Positions 14,970 to 23,213 are shown, counted from the first letter of the stretch. The stretch is DNA of 26,181 nt from Bacillota bacterium (GCA_023426265.1 JAFABA010000128.1:1-26181), one strand, 5' to 3'. Notes: generated by a model not told the origin, from the letters alone. Program-made: numbers and translations.

Positions 14970-16021
14970 CGGGCTACGAGGAACTCGCTTCCCGCCGCGC
15001 GCGGGAACTGATGGGCAAGGAGCATATCACTGTGCTGGCGATTGAAACCTCCTGCGACGAAACGGCGGCCGCCGTGGTGCGCAATGGGCGGGAGGTGCTT
15101 TCCAACACCGTGTATTCGCAGATTCCGCTGCATCAAAAATACGGCGGAGTGGTTCCCGAGCTTGCTTCGCGCAACCACGTGCTGCAGCTAAATCCCACGG
15201 TGGCCGCGGCACTGGAAGAAGCGGGCCTTACCTATGACGAGATCGACGCGGTGGCGGTCACGGCCCGGCCGGGGCTGATCGGCGCGCTTTTGACCGGGGT
15301 CAGCTACGCGAAAGGGCTGGCCTATGCAAAGGGCATTCCGCTCATCGGCGTGGATCATATCGCCGGGCATATCGCGGCCAACTACATCTCCTGCCCCGGC
15401 CTACAACCGCCGTTTACCTGCCTTGTGGCGTCCGGCGGGCACAGCCATATATTCCAGGTGGAGAATTACAATACGCTCACGCTTTTGGGCGCCACAAAGG
15501 ACGACGCCGCGGGCGAAGCGTTTGACAAAGTAGCCCGCGTGCTCGGACTCCCCTATCCCGGCGGGCCTGCGCTTGAAGCGCTTGCGAAGGAAGGGGACGA
15601 ATACGCCATACCATTCCCCGCGGGTTACAACTCCGGGGAGGGGCTGGATTTTTCCTTTTCCGGTCTCAAGACGGCGGTCATCAACTATCTGCATACGGCA
15701 GAGCAGCGCGGCGAAGCGATCCGCCGCGCGGACGTCGCGGCCTCCTTCCAGCGCAGCGTGGTGGATGTGCTCACAAGCAAGGCGGTACGGGCGGCATTGC
15801 AGCAAAAAAGCGAAGCTTTGGCTCTGGCAGGCGGCGTTTCCGCTAACCGGACGCTGACAGCGCGTTTAAAAGACGCTGCGGAACACGCGGACCTTCGGTT
15901 TTTCTGCCCGGAATTCAAATACTGCACGGACAACGCGGCCATGATCGGCTCCGCCGGGTATTACGCCCTGCGCTTCGGTCTGCGGGACACCCTTTCGCTC
16001 AACGCCTGCGCAAGGCGGTAG
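14966..16021 (+). CDS. tsaD: tRNA threonylcarbamoyladenosine transferase subunit TsaD
   Basis: TsaD transfers the threonylcarbamoyl group to A37 of ANN-decoding tRNAs, working with TsaB and TsaE. The 351-residue protein shows the Kae1/Gcp motifs: IETSCDETAAAVV (about 26-38), the metal ligands H131 and H135 in DHIAGHIAANY, SGGHS (156-160), DDAAGEAFDKVAR, and a C-terminal TDNAAMIG with the last metal-binding Asp. I chose the ATG at 14966, which overlaps the preceding stop by four bases. A longer frame from 14906 lies inside the previous gene. ATG at 15011 (MGKEHITVLAIETS) is another possible start. TsaB and TsaE genes are not in this window. Confidence 0.96.
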   Translation: MTGYEELASRRARELMGKEHITVLAIETSCDETAAAVVRNGREVLSNTVYSQIPLHQKYGGVVPELASRNHVLQLNPTVAAALEEAGLTYDEIDAVAVTARPGLIGALLTGVSYAKGLAYAKGIPLIGVDHIAGHIAANYISCPGLQPPFTCLVASGGHSHIFQVENYNTLTLLGATKDDAAGEAFDKVARVLGLPYPGGPALEALAKEGDEYAIPFPAGYNSGEGLDFSFSGLKTAVINYLHTAEQRGEAIRRADVAASFQRSVVDVLTSKAVRAALQQKSEALALAGGVSANRTLTARLKDAAEHADLRFFCPEFKYCTDNAAMIGSAGYYALRFGLRDTLSLNACARR

Positions 16022-16094
16022 CAGGCCCCAAGCCCCAGAAGCGCCCGAAAAAGCGAACCGACGGATTTGATATAGATCACAATTAATGTAAAAA

Positions 16095-16134
16095 AGATCC
16101 GAAAACGCGTTTTTTGCGCCGGATCTCTTTTTTT
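16095..16134. terminator. Bidirectional terminator between tsaD and the ABC ATPase gene
   Basis: AGATCCG pairs with CGGATCT, and an inner CGC pairs with GCG. The plus strand ends in CTTTTTTTAATT and the minus strand in CTTTTTTAC, so it can stop both convergent transcripts. Confidence 0.85.
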
Positions 16135-16151
16135 AATTGAAAGACGCCTCT

Positions 16152-17294
16152 TCAACGGGCCTCCCCTTTTTGCTTTTTACTCCCCCACCATCTCTTTTTT
16201 GAAGGAGTCTGCTGTTCCTTTAAATGCACGAACTGCGCGTGCATGACCCCTGTGGTCTCGGTCAGCGCCGCCATCATGCGTGAAAGCAGCCTGTCCGCTT
16301 CCTCAAGCCGTTCCTCGTATTGACGTAACAGTTCCTCCTGCCTGGCGTTTTCCTTTTCAAACGCCAGATTGGCCTGCGCGTACGCGGTCAGCTGCTCGTC
16401 AAGCCGCGCGCAATACACCTCGAGTTCCCGCAGCATGCGCTGTGCTTCCGCGGGCCAGGCGGAAAAATCGACCGCCTGCGGGAACAGCGCCGGAGAGTCC
16501 GGTGAGAGCGGCGCAGAGAACGCGGCCTGCGCGTTTTGCAGCATCCGCTTGGCCTCCAGTGGATATACCGTGGGAATCCTGCGCTTTCTTGAGAACGCGG
16601 CGTATACCGTTTCGAATGGACCAACGCGCTTTAGTTCCCCTTTTTCGAGCCATAGCGCACTTTCGCACACGCGCTTTAACAGGGCTGCGTCCGTGCTTTC
16701 CATTAATAGTGTCATGCCCTCGCGCTGCCTTTGCCTTAGCCGCAGCACGCACGCCTGCACAAAGGGCAGGTCGCATTGATCCAGCGCATCGGAAAGTAAG
16801 AGCACGTCCGGCTCCGCAGCAATCGCCATGGAAAGCGTAAGCCGCGCGCGCGCAGCCGTTTCATACCCTGCGACAGGCTGCGAAAACTGACCGCCCAAGC
16901 CCGAAAATGCACGCACCGCCTCGATGCGGCGCTGCGTTTGTTCCGCACCCAGGCGTTCCTTCGCGCACTGCATGCGCGCGTTCCCCTCTCCGGTTTCGGT
17001 GTTGAGAAGCGCATCCATTCCAATGGCCGCGGCGACCCTCCCCGTAACCGTGCAGGAGCCCTGCTCGGGCAGTACCATACCAGCGATCACCCGCAGCAGC
17101 GTGGTCTTTCCCGCGCCGTGCTCGCCTATGACCGCAAACGTTTCGCCCCGGCCCAGCCAAAGCGTAATGTCGTTTAATACCGGTTCGCGCGTCTTTGGAA
17201 ACCGGGCGGGCAAAAGCGCGCCGAGTACTTTCTGTACGGGCGTTCCGGACGGCATGCTTACCGATACATGCGTTAGCTGAAGGATACTTCCCAC
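16152..17294 (-). CDS. Wzt/TagH-like ABC ATPase with altered motifs and C-terminal coiled coil
   Basis: The 380-residue protein resembles the ATPases of wall-polymer or O-antigen exporters: a long first loop (PVQKVLGALLPARFP) and a good Walker A (GEHGAGKTT, 57-65). Other motifs are unusual. The signature region reads GYETAARARL instead of a YSSGM/LSGG type. Walker B is DVLLLSDAL, with S168-D169 where Asp-Glu is expected. The H-loop has MESTD and no His. A glutamate-rich coiled coil (about 285-345) and a Lys/Trp tail follow. No permease gene is adjacent. The start is uncertain: GTG at 17294 is used here, but GGAGG is better spaced (8 nt) from an ATC at 17285, and the frame is open to 17360. 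It may bind ATP but hydrolyse it poorly. Confidence 0.72.
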   Translation of the reverse strand: MGSILQLTHVSVSMPSGTPVQKVLGALLPARFPKTREPVLNDITLWLGRGETFAVIGEHGAGKTTLLRVIAGMVLPEQGSCTVTGRVAAAIGMDALLNTETGEGNARMQCAKERLGAEQTQRRIEAVRAFSGLGGQFSQPVAGYETAARARLTLSMAIAAEPDVLLLSDALDQCDLPFVQACVLRLRQRQREGMTLLMESTDAALLKRVCESALWLEKGELKRVGPFETVYAAFSRKRRIPTVYPLEAKRMLQNAQAAFSAPLSPDSPALFPQAVDFSAWPAEAQRMLRELEVYCARLDEQLTAYAQANLAFEKENARQEELLRQYEERLEEADRLLSRMMAALTETTGVMHAQFVHLKEQQTPSKKRWWGSKKQKGEAR

Positions 17295-17694
17295 CTCCGA
17301 GTAATGTATTTTTGAATGGCACTGTATAGTATGGGCAATATTTTCACATCTTAAATGCAATTTTTTTAACAGACAGTTTCACATTGCATTCATTTAGAAT
17401 CAACAAAAAGAGTGACCGCATGTAAAATTATGCAAAGAGCACGGTTTTCCTAGAGTTTTATATGGATATAGCAATATATTATATCTAATACTGAATTTCC
17501 AAGGAATATATCCTTCATTTTCTATTGACGGATATGCGCTCCCGGGAGTATAATTCCAACATATTTCGAATTTGAACAAATTGTGAAGTAATTTTGCCTG
17601 CTTTAGCCGTTTTTCGTAATTGGGAATTCAAACGAGCTGCGGGGTAACTGCCGTACTCTTTGGAGATATACAATTTATTAGGAGGGACAATCAC
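17295..17694. other. 400-bp AT-rich divergent control region before livJ
   Basis: No gene is visible apart from the uncertain 5' end of the ABC ATPase frame. It holds an AT-rich stretch (about 17440-17520), inverted repeats at 17501-17515 (AAGGA, TCCTT) and 17569-17582 (AATTT, AAATT), and the livJ promoter. The base composition contrasts with the GC-rich genes around it. CodY would be a natural regulator in Firmicutes, but 17494-17508 and 17569-17583 each differ from the 15-nt CodY motif at about five positions, so this is weak. Confidence 0.55.
17525..17554 (+). promoter_or_regulatory. livJ promoter with palindromic spacer
   Basis: TTGACG and TATAAT are separated by 18 nt, a strong sigma-A-type promoter with AT-rich DNA upstream. 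The spacer ends in the perfect palindrome CTCCCGGGAG (17539-17548), directly against the -10, which could be an operator. The start would be near 17561, leaving a leader of about 130 nt. Confidence 0.8.
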
Positions 17695-18903
17695 ATGAAG
17701 AAATTGCTTGCAATCGTGCTCGTGGCGCTGATCGCGATGTCCGCGTTCGCTTGCGCGGTCCCCGCGGAAAGCCCTTCGGCGACCGAAGCGCCCGCACCCG
17801 CGGCGACTGAAGCCCCCGCAACCGAAGCGCCCGCTTCCACCGATTCCGTAAAGATCGGCGCGATCTCTCCCAACACCGGCGACCTTGCCGCTTACGGCGA
17901 AGCTGTCAGCAACGGCATTAAGCTGGCTGTTGAAGAGATCAATGCCAAGGGCGGCGTGCTGGGCGGCCGTCAGCTCGAAGTCATCGCGTACATGGATGAC
18001 AAGGGCGACTCCACCGAAGGCGCCAACGCCTACGCCAAACTGGTATCCGACGGCGTATCCGCCATTATCGGCTCCGTTACCTCGGGCGTGACCGCAGGCC
18101 TCGCCACGCTGGCCGACAAGGACAAGATGCTCCTTATCACGCCGACGGCCACCAACGACTCCATCACCGTAGACAAATCCACCGTGTTCCGCGCCTGCTA
18201 CAAGGACTCCTACCAGGGCGAAGTCTGCGCCAAGGTCGCGAAGGATCTGGGCCTGACCAAGGTTGCCGTACTCTATGCCTCGGGCGACCCGTACTCCTCC
18301 GGTCTGAAGGACGCCTTCATGAGCGCGGTTGAAGCGAACGGTCTGACAGTCGTTGCCACCGAAAGCTCCTCCGGCGTACACGATACCGACTACACCTCGC
18401 AGCTTACCAACATCATCGCCTCCGGCGCCGAGATGATATTCGCTCCCTACTACTATGACACCATCGGCCCCTACATCGTACCGCAGGCCCGTCAGCTGGG
18501 CTACACGGGCGCTTTCTCCGGCGCTGACGGCTGGGACGGCACCATCGGCACCATGCAGGACGACAAATCCCTCTACAACAACTGCTATTTCACCAACCAC
18601 TATGCGCAGGATAACCCGAGCGAAAAGGTGCAGAGCTTCGTGAAGGACTACTCCGCGAAGTTTGATCCCAAGACCCTGAACGCCCTCGCGGCCCTCGCGT
18701 ACGACGCCACCTACATGCTCGCCGCCTCCATCGACAAGGCGGGTACGGACGTAACCGCGGATATCGTGACGGCCATGACCGGCATGAGCTTCGACGGCGT
18801 GACCGGCTCCTTCACGCTCGACTCCGGCAACAACCCGGCCAAGGCGTGCTCCATCATCGAATTCAAGGATGGCGAGGCTGTCTTCTACAAGGAAATCGGT
18901 TAA
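17695..18903 (+). CDS. livJ: Branched-chain amino acid ABC transporter substrate-binding lipoprotein
   Basis: The 402-residue protein starts with a lipoprotein signal peptide (MKKLLAIVLVALIAMSAFAC), with C20 as the likely lipidated residue. A flexible linker of ATEAPA-type repeats (about 21-48) leads to a type I periplasmic-binding fold: VKIGAISPNTGDLAAYGEAVSNG, then AVEEINAKGGVLGG and AIIGSVTSGVTAGLA. This matches LivJ-like binding proteins. The ligand is probably Leu, Ile, Val or another small amino acid or amide; sequence alone does not settle it. The start at 17695 has GGAGGG upstream; the longer frame from 17620 would add a non-signal leader. It is the first and probably most expressed gene of the importer operon. 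Confidence 0.95.
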   Translation: MKKLLAIVLVALIAMSAFACAVPAESPSATEAPAPAATEAPATEAPASTDSVKIGAISPNTGDLAAYGEAVSNGIKLAVEEINAKGGVLGGRQLEVIAYMDDKGDSTEGANAYAKLVSDGVSAIIGSVTSGVTAGLATLADKDKMLLITPTATNDSITVDKSTVFRACYKDSYQGEVCAKVAKDLGLTKVAVLYASGDPYSSGLKDAFMSAVEANGLTVVATESSSGVHDTDYTSQLTNIIASGAEMIFAPYYYDTIGPYIVPQARQLGYTGAFSGADGWDGTIGTMQDDKSLYNNCYFTNHYAQDNPSEKVQSFVKDYSAKFDPKTLNALAALAYDATYMLAASIDKAGTDVTADIVTAMTGMSFDGVTGSFTLDSGNNPAKACSIIEFKDGEAVFYKEIG

Positions 18904-18932
18904 TTATCAATTTAACGCGGGCGAGGCCCGTA

Positions 18933-18960
18933 TCCGGCCGGCGCAAACGCGCCGGCCGGA
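18933..18960 (+). promoter_or_regulatory. GC-rich hairpin after livJ
   Basis: TCCGGCCGGCGC and GCGCCGGCCGGA form a perfect 12-bp stem with an AAAC loop. There is no T tract, so it is more likely an mRNA-stabilising or partial-stop element that lets livJ exceed the membrane genes. This role is inferred from similar operons. Confidence 0.65.
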
Positions 18961-19007
18961 CCATAATATCAGTCAACAATCCGTTCGGGCTGGCGGCCAC
19001 GACGGGG

Positions 19008-19042
19008 CTGCGGCACAGGGGCAGCAGGCTTCTGTGCCGCAG
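19008..19042 (+). promoter_or_regulatory. Second hairpin in the livJ-livH gap
   Basis: CTGCGGCACAG and CTGTGCCGCAG form a perfect 11-bp stem around a 13-nt loop. It sits about 70 nt before the livH ATG. With the hairpin at 18933 it makes a two-stem spacer between the binding protein and the permeases. Confidence 0.6.
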
Positions 19043-19110
19043 TTGTATAGAACACCGGCCGGGAGAGCCGTATTCATAAACAGGAGAGATTGGAAAAGGG
19101 AGGATTGTGC

Positions 19111-20013
19111 ATGGAAGTTTTCTTCTTGCAGTTGATAAACGGATTGCGCGTAGGCAGTATATATTCACTCATCGCGCTCGGATATACCATGGTATATGGC
19201 ATTATCCGCCTTATCAATTTTGCGCACGGTGATTTTATTATGGTGGGCGGATATACGCTCTTTTTCACGGTTCCGCTGATGATCGCGGCGGGCATGCCGC
19301 CCTGGATGGCGTTGCTGCTGGCCGTTGTCGTCTGCGCCGCGGTGGGCGTATCGGTGGAAAAACTGGCGTATAGCCCCGTGCGTAAAAAGGGTACCAAAAT
19401 GAGCACGCTCATCACGGCTATCGCGATGAGCCTGTTCCTGGAAAACCTGGCGCAGGTGCTGTTCGGGGCCAACCCCAAGCAGGTCAAGACGATGCTCGAT
19501 CTGCCTAATATCGGAAAAATCAGCGGCAATACGCTGCTGACAATAGCTTTGGGAATTGCCGTCATGCTTGCGCTGCAGATATTCGTCAAGCAGACCAAGA
19601 TGGGCAAGGCCATGCGCGCCGTTTCGGAGGATAGGCAGGCGGCCATACTGATGGGCGTCAACGTCAACCGCACAATCTCCATCACCTTTGCCATCGGCTC
19701 AGGCTTGGCGGCGGTGGCGGCGCTGATGTTTGTGGTGCAATACAACCAGGTCAATATTACAATGGGCTCCATGCTGGGCCTCAAGGCGTTCATCGCAGCG
19801 GTGCTGGGCGGCATCGGCAGCATACCGGGCGCTATGCTGGGCGGCATTGTCATTGGTCTGGCGGAAAGCCTTAGTAAGGCATACATGGGAGCTTTGACCG
19901 GCGGCGTTATCACCTCCGCGTTTTCCGACGCCATCGTGTTTATGATACTCATCATCGTGCTGCTCGTGAAGCCCGCCGGCATACTGGGCAAGAACGTCGG
20001 CGAGAAAGTGTAG
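19111..20013 (+). CDS. livH: Branched-chain amino acid ABC transporter permease LivH
   Basis: The 300-residue membrane protein has about eight helices and LivH marks: LINGLRVGSIYSLIALGYTMVYGIIRLINFAHGD near the N-terminus, AVSEDRQAAILMGVNVNR as the cytoplasmic EAA-like loop, and GLKAFIAAVLGGIGSIPGAMLGG. It forms the membrane channel with LivM. The ATG at 19111 has GGGAGG upstream at good spacing. A TTG at 19090 is also in frame but sits too close to its GGAG. It lies six bases before livM. Confidence 0.95.
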   Translation: MEVFFLQLINGLRVGSIYSLIALGYTMVYGIIRLINFAHGDFIMVGGYTLFFTVPLMIAAGMPPWMALLLAVVVCAAVGVSVEKLAYSPVRKKGTKMSTLITAIAMSLFLENLAQVLFGANPKQVKTMLDLPNIGKISGNTLLTIALGIAVMLALQIFVKQTKMGKAMRAVSEDRQAAILMGVNVNRTISITFAIGSGLAAVAALMFVVQYNQVNITMGSMLGLKAFIAAVLGGIGSIPGAMLGGIVIGLAESLSKAYMGALTGGVITSAFSDAIVFMILIIVLLVKPAGILGKNVGEKV

Positions 20014-20019
20014 GCGGCC

Positions 20020-21060
20020 ATGATGTCAAACCGAAAAGAAAAATTCAGAAGCTCCCTCATCAACTTTGCCGGCCTTGTTGTGCTTTTCGTGCTGCTGGTT
20101 ATCGTTATGGAAAGCGGCATGGTATCCGGTTACGTTCGCGGCATCGCCGTGCAGTGTTGCTTCGTCATCGTTATGGTAACCAGCCTGAACCTGGTAATGG
20201 GCTTCCTCGGCCAGCTTGCCCTGGGGCACGCGGGATTCATGGCGGTGGGCGCGTACACCAGCGCGCTGCTCGCCAAGGCGCTCATTAACAACAACATACT
20301 CTCCGCGGGGCCGGGCGCCGACATACTGCTGTTCCTCATCTGTATGGTGGGGGGCGCGCTTATGGCGGCGATATTCGGCCTGCTGGTTGGCATACCGGCG
20401 CTGCGTCTAAGAGGCGATTACCTCGCCATCATCACGCTGGGCTTTGGCGAAATTATCCGCGTCGTGATTCAGAACCTGAAAATCGCGGGGAGCCAGGGCC
20501 TTGCACAGGGCCAGGCGGGCCAGCCGCTCATCGGCGTGCCGATCATGAACAACATCTACGTGCTCTACTGGATCGTCGCGCTGTGTGTGGCGGTGATGTT
20601 TGCGTTTGTTCGTTCCAAGTACGGCCGCGCCATTACGGCCATTCGCGAGGACGACATCGCCTCAAGCTGCGTAGGCCTCAACACGACCTACTACAAGGTG
20701 TTCACATTCACGATATCTGCAATGTTCGCGGGCGTCGCGGGCGCGATGTTCGCGTTCCGGGGCTTGGGTACGATTTCACAGAACGACTTTTCCTTCCTCA
20801 AGTCCACCGACTATGTCATCATGGTGGTGCTTGGCGGCATGGGTTCGCTGTCGGGTTCCATCGTTGCGGCCATCGTGCTGTCCATACTGCCTGAAGTGCT
20901 GCGCGCGTTTGCCGAATACCGCATGCTGCTGTATTCGATCGTGCTGGTGCTTGTCATGATATTCCGCCCCATCGGCCTTGCCGGCGGAATTGAATTCTCC
21001 CTGACCGAAACGCTCAAAAAACTGTTCCAGGGACGCGGCAAGGAGGTGCAGAAGTCATGA
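20020..21060 (+). CDS. livM: Branched-chain amino acid ABC transporter permease LivM
   Basis: The 346-residue protein has eight to ten helices and LivM motifs: NLVMGFLGQLALGHAGFMAVGAYTSA, GIPALRLRGDYLAIITLGFGEIIRV, the coupling loop AIREDDIASSCVGLNTTYYKV, and MVVLGGMGSLSGSIVAA. It pairs with LivH as the second membrane subunit. The ribosome site is poor (GGCGG), which suggests coupling to livH translation. Start ATG is at 20020 or the next codon. Its TGA overlaps the livG ATG by four bases. Confidence 0.95.
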   Translation: MMSNRKEKFRSSLINFAGLVVLFVLLVIVMESGMVSGYVRGIAVQCCFVIVMVTSLNLVMGFLGQLALGHAGFMAVGAYTSALLAKALINNNILSAGPGADILLFLICMVGGALMAAIFGLLVGIPALRLRGDYLAIITLGFGEIIRVVIQNLKIAGSQGLAQGQAGQPLIGVPIMNNIYVLYWIVALCVAVMFAFVRSKYGRAITAIREDDIASSCVGLNTTYYKVFTFTISAMFAGVAGAMFAFRGLGTISQNDFSFLKSTDYVIMVVLGGMGSLSGSIVAAIVLSILPEVLRAFAEYRMLLYSIVLVLVMIFRPIGLAGGIEFSLTETLKKLFQGRGKEVQKS

Positions 21061-21863
21061 GTCAGGCTGTAGAAGAAAAAAAGAACCTGCCGGTATTGGA
21101 AGTAAAAAATCTTGGCATCAGCTTCGGCGGATTAAAGGCCGTAAGCGAGTTTAATTTAGAGCTGCATAAAGGCGAACTGGTTGGCCTGATCGGCCCCAAC
21201 GGCGCGGGCAAGACCACCGTCTTCAACCTTCTGACCGGCGTTTACCAGCCCACCGAAGGCTCGTTCCGGCTGGAGGGTGTAAAAATGAACGGCAAGCTCA
21301 CGCACCAGATCGTGGCGGCGGGCGTTGCGCGTACGTTCCAGAACATCCGCCTGTTCAAGCAGATGACGGTATTGGAAAACGTATTGACGGCGTTCACCAA
21401 GGATTTAAAGTACGGCATATTCCAGAGCATATTCCGTTCCAAGGGCTTCTTTGACGAGGAAAAATCCATTGAAGAAAAAGCGATGGACCTCTTAAAGGTG
21501 TTCCATATGGAGGATAAGGCGAACTACATCGCCGCGAACCTCCCGTATGGCCAGCAGAGAAAGCTCGAGATCGCCCGCGCACTGGCAACGAATATGAAGG
21601 TGCTGCTGCTGGACGAACCCGCGGCGGGCATGAACCCCACCGAAACGGCGGAGCTCCTGGACTGCATCAAGATCGTGCGCGAAAAATTCCATATCGCAAT
21701 ACTGCTCATCGAGCACGATATGAGCCTGGTAATGAAGATCTGCGAGCGCATCATCGTTATCGACTACGGCGAAACGATCGCGCAGGGCCTGCCCGCGGAG
21801 ATTTCCAGGAACGAGCGCGTCATCGCGGCCTATCTTGGCGAACAGGAGGATGTCGTATGCTGA
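21057..21863 (+). CDS. livG: Branched-chain amino acid ABC transporter ATP-binding protein LivG
   Basis: The 268-residue ATPase has Walker A GPNGAGKTT (about 43-51), the LivG-type signature LPYGQQRKLEIARAL, Walker B VLLLDEPAAGMNP and an H-loop in LLIEHDMSLV. All catalytic positions are intact. RTFQNIRLFKQMTVLENV is typical of LivG. It powers import with LivF. AAGGAGGT precedes the ATG, which lies inside the end of livM, so translation is coupled. Confidence 0.96.
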   Translation: MSQAVEEKKNLPVLEVKNLGISFGGLKAVSEFNLELHKGELVGLIGPNGAGKTTVFNLLTGVYQPTEGSFRLEGVKMNGKLTHQIVAAGVARTFQNIRLFKQMTVLENVLTAFTKDLKYGIFQSIFRSKGFFDEEKSIEEKAMDLLKVFHMEDKANYIAANLPYGQQRKLEIARALATNMKVLLLDEPAAGMNPTETAELLDCIKIVREKFHIAILLIEHDMSLVMKICERIIVIDYGETIAQGLPAEISRNERVIAAYLGEQEDVVC

Positions 21864-22561
21864 CAGTCAAAAACCTGAATGTGCATTACGGCGCCATACA
21901 CGCCATAAAGGGCATCAACATCACCGTCAACGACGGCGAAGTGGTCTCCCTGATCGGCGCGAACGGCGCGGGCAAGACCACCATATTGCATACCATTACG
22001 GGCTTGAAAGCCGCGACCTCGGGCGAAATACAGTACAACGAGCACAACCTGAGGACTGTGGAGCCCTCTAAAATCATCACGCTGGGCATGGCCCACGTCC
22101 CCGAAGGACGCCATGTGTTCCAGCGCATGACGGTGGCGGAAAACCTGGACATGGGCGCGATCACGCTGAGCGACAAAGCGCGCGTAGAAGCGAACCGCGA
22201 AAAGGTGTACGCCCGTTTCCCCCGGCTCAAAGAGCGTTATAAACAAATTGCGGGGACGCTTTCGGGCGGCGAGCAGCAGATGCTGGCGACCGGCCGGGCG
22301 CTGATGACGGACCCGAAGATCCTTCTGATGGACGAACCGAGCATGGGCCTTTCCCCCATACTGGTAAAGGAGATATTCTCCATCATTGCGACCCTGCACG
22401 CGGCGGGCATTACCATACTCCTTGTGGAACAGAACGCGCGCATGGCGCTTTCCATTGCGGACCGGGCGTATGTGCTTGAAACGGGTACGATCTCCATGGA
22501 AGGGGACGCCTGCGAACTATTGAAGGACGACCGCGTACGTCAGGCGTACTTGGGCGCATAA
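21857..22561 (+). CDS. livF: Branched-chain amino acid ABC transporter ATP-binding protein LivF
   Basis: The 234-residue ATPase has Walker A GANGAGKTT, LGMAHVPEGRHVFQRMTVAENL (a LivF hallmark), signature LSGGEQQMLATGRALM, Walker B ILLMDEPSMGLSP and the H-loop region LLVEQNARMAL, with Gln in place of His as is usual in LivF. It is the second nucleotide-binding subunit of the importer. It overlaps livG by seven bases, with AGGAGG upstream. Confidence 0.96.
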   Translation: MLTVKNLNVHYGAIHAIKGINITVNDGEVVSLIGANGAGKTTILHTITGLKAATSGEIQYNEHNLRTVEPSKIITLGMAHVPEGRHVFQRMTVAENLDMGAITLSDKARVEANREKVYARFPRLKERYKQIAGTLSGGEQQMLATGRALMTDPKILLMDEPSMGLSPILVKEIFSIIATLHAAGITILLVEQNARMALSIADRAYVLETGTISMEGDACELLKDDRVRQAYLGA

Positions 22562-22592
22562 ACTAGATAAAAGCGCAAAGGAGGGCTTACGT

Positions 22593-23213
22593 ATGGATCA
22601 TTTCGTCATCACGATAGCCAGAGGCTATGGAAGCGGTGGCCGCATGGTCGGCAAGGAGCTTGCCTCCAAGCTGCAGGTGGATTTCTTTGACCGCAAACTT
22701 TTGCGTCTCGCTTCCGACGCCAGCGGAATACACGAGCAGTTCTTTGGCCAGGCGGATGAAACCCCGAGCCTTCGGATGCTCATACACGCCGCCAAGCGCG
22801 TGGAAAACGGCGAAGTGTTGCCGCCGGACAGCGAAGACTTTATCTCCAACGAAAACCTGTTCAATTACCAGGCCAAGGTGATCCGCGAGCTTGCGAAGCA
22901 GCAGTCCTGCGTGATCATCGGGCGTTGCGCGGACCATATCCTGCGGGATTTTGACAATGTGGTGCGCGTTTACATCTACGCCCCGCATGACGTCTGCGTC
23001 CGCCAGATCATGCAATTGAACGACATGGAAGAAAAAGAGGCGGCCGAGCTTGTGGATTTAACCGACAAGCGGCGCGCCTCATATTACCGGTACTTTACCG
23101 GGCAGGAGTGGAACAATGCGGATCATTACGACCTGTGCCTCAACAGCGCTACGCTGGGCCGGGAAAAATGCGCCGCGCTCATTCAGGAGTATCTGAAGCT
23201 CAAGTTCCAGTAA
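22593..23213 (+). CDS. Cytidylate kinase-like family protein
   Basis: The 206-residue protein starts FVITIARGYGSGGRMVGKELA, the modified P-loop of the cytidylate-kinase-like family (PF13189 type), and continues FFDRKLLRLAS, VIIGRCADHIL and DKRRASYYRYFTGQEW...DLCLNS. These proteins have a nucleoside-kinase fold, but their physiological substrate is mostly unknown; true CMP kinase (cmk) is a different branch. AAAGGAGGG lies before the ATG. Starting 31 nt after livF with no terminator between, it should be on the importer transcript. A regulatory or metabolic tie to amino-acid uptake is only inferred from position. Confidence 0.85.
   Translation: MDHFVITIARGYGSGGRMVGKELASKLQVDFFDRKLLRLASDASGIHEQFFGQADETPSLRMLIHAAKRVENGEVLPPDSEDFISNENLFNYQAKVIRELAKQQSCVIIGRCADHILRDFDNVVRVYIYAPHDVCVRQIMQLNDMEEKEAAELVDLTDKRRASYYRYFTGQEWNNADHYDLCLNSATLGREKCAALIQEYLKLKFQ

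Noticed and set aside
17494..17508. CodY box upstream of livJ
   Set aside because: About five mismatches to the 15-nt motif in AT-rich DNA is close to what chance would give, so it is mentioned only as weak context.
17515..18600. 361-codon minus-strand frame opposite livJ
   Set aside because: It is rich in Gly and Val from codon mirroring, lacks a ribosome site and overlaps the livJ promoter and signal peptide.
19074..20120. 348-codon minus-strand frame opposite livH
   Set aside because: The plus frame is a clear LivH permease. The mirror frame is rich in Met, Thr, Ser and Ile with no recognisable domain.
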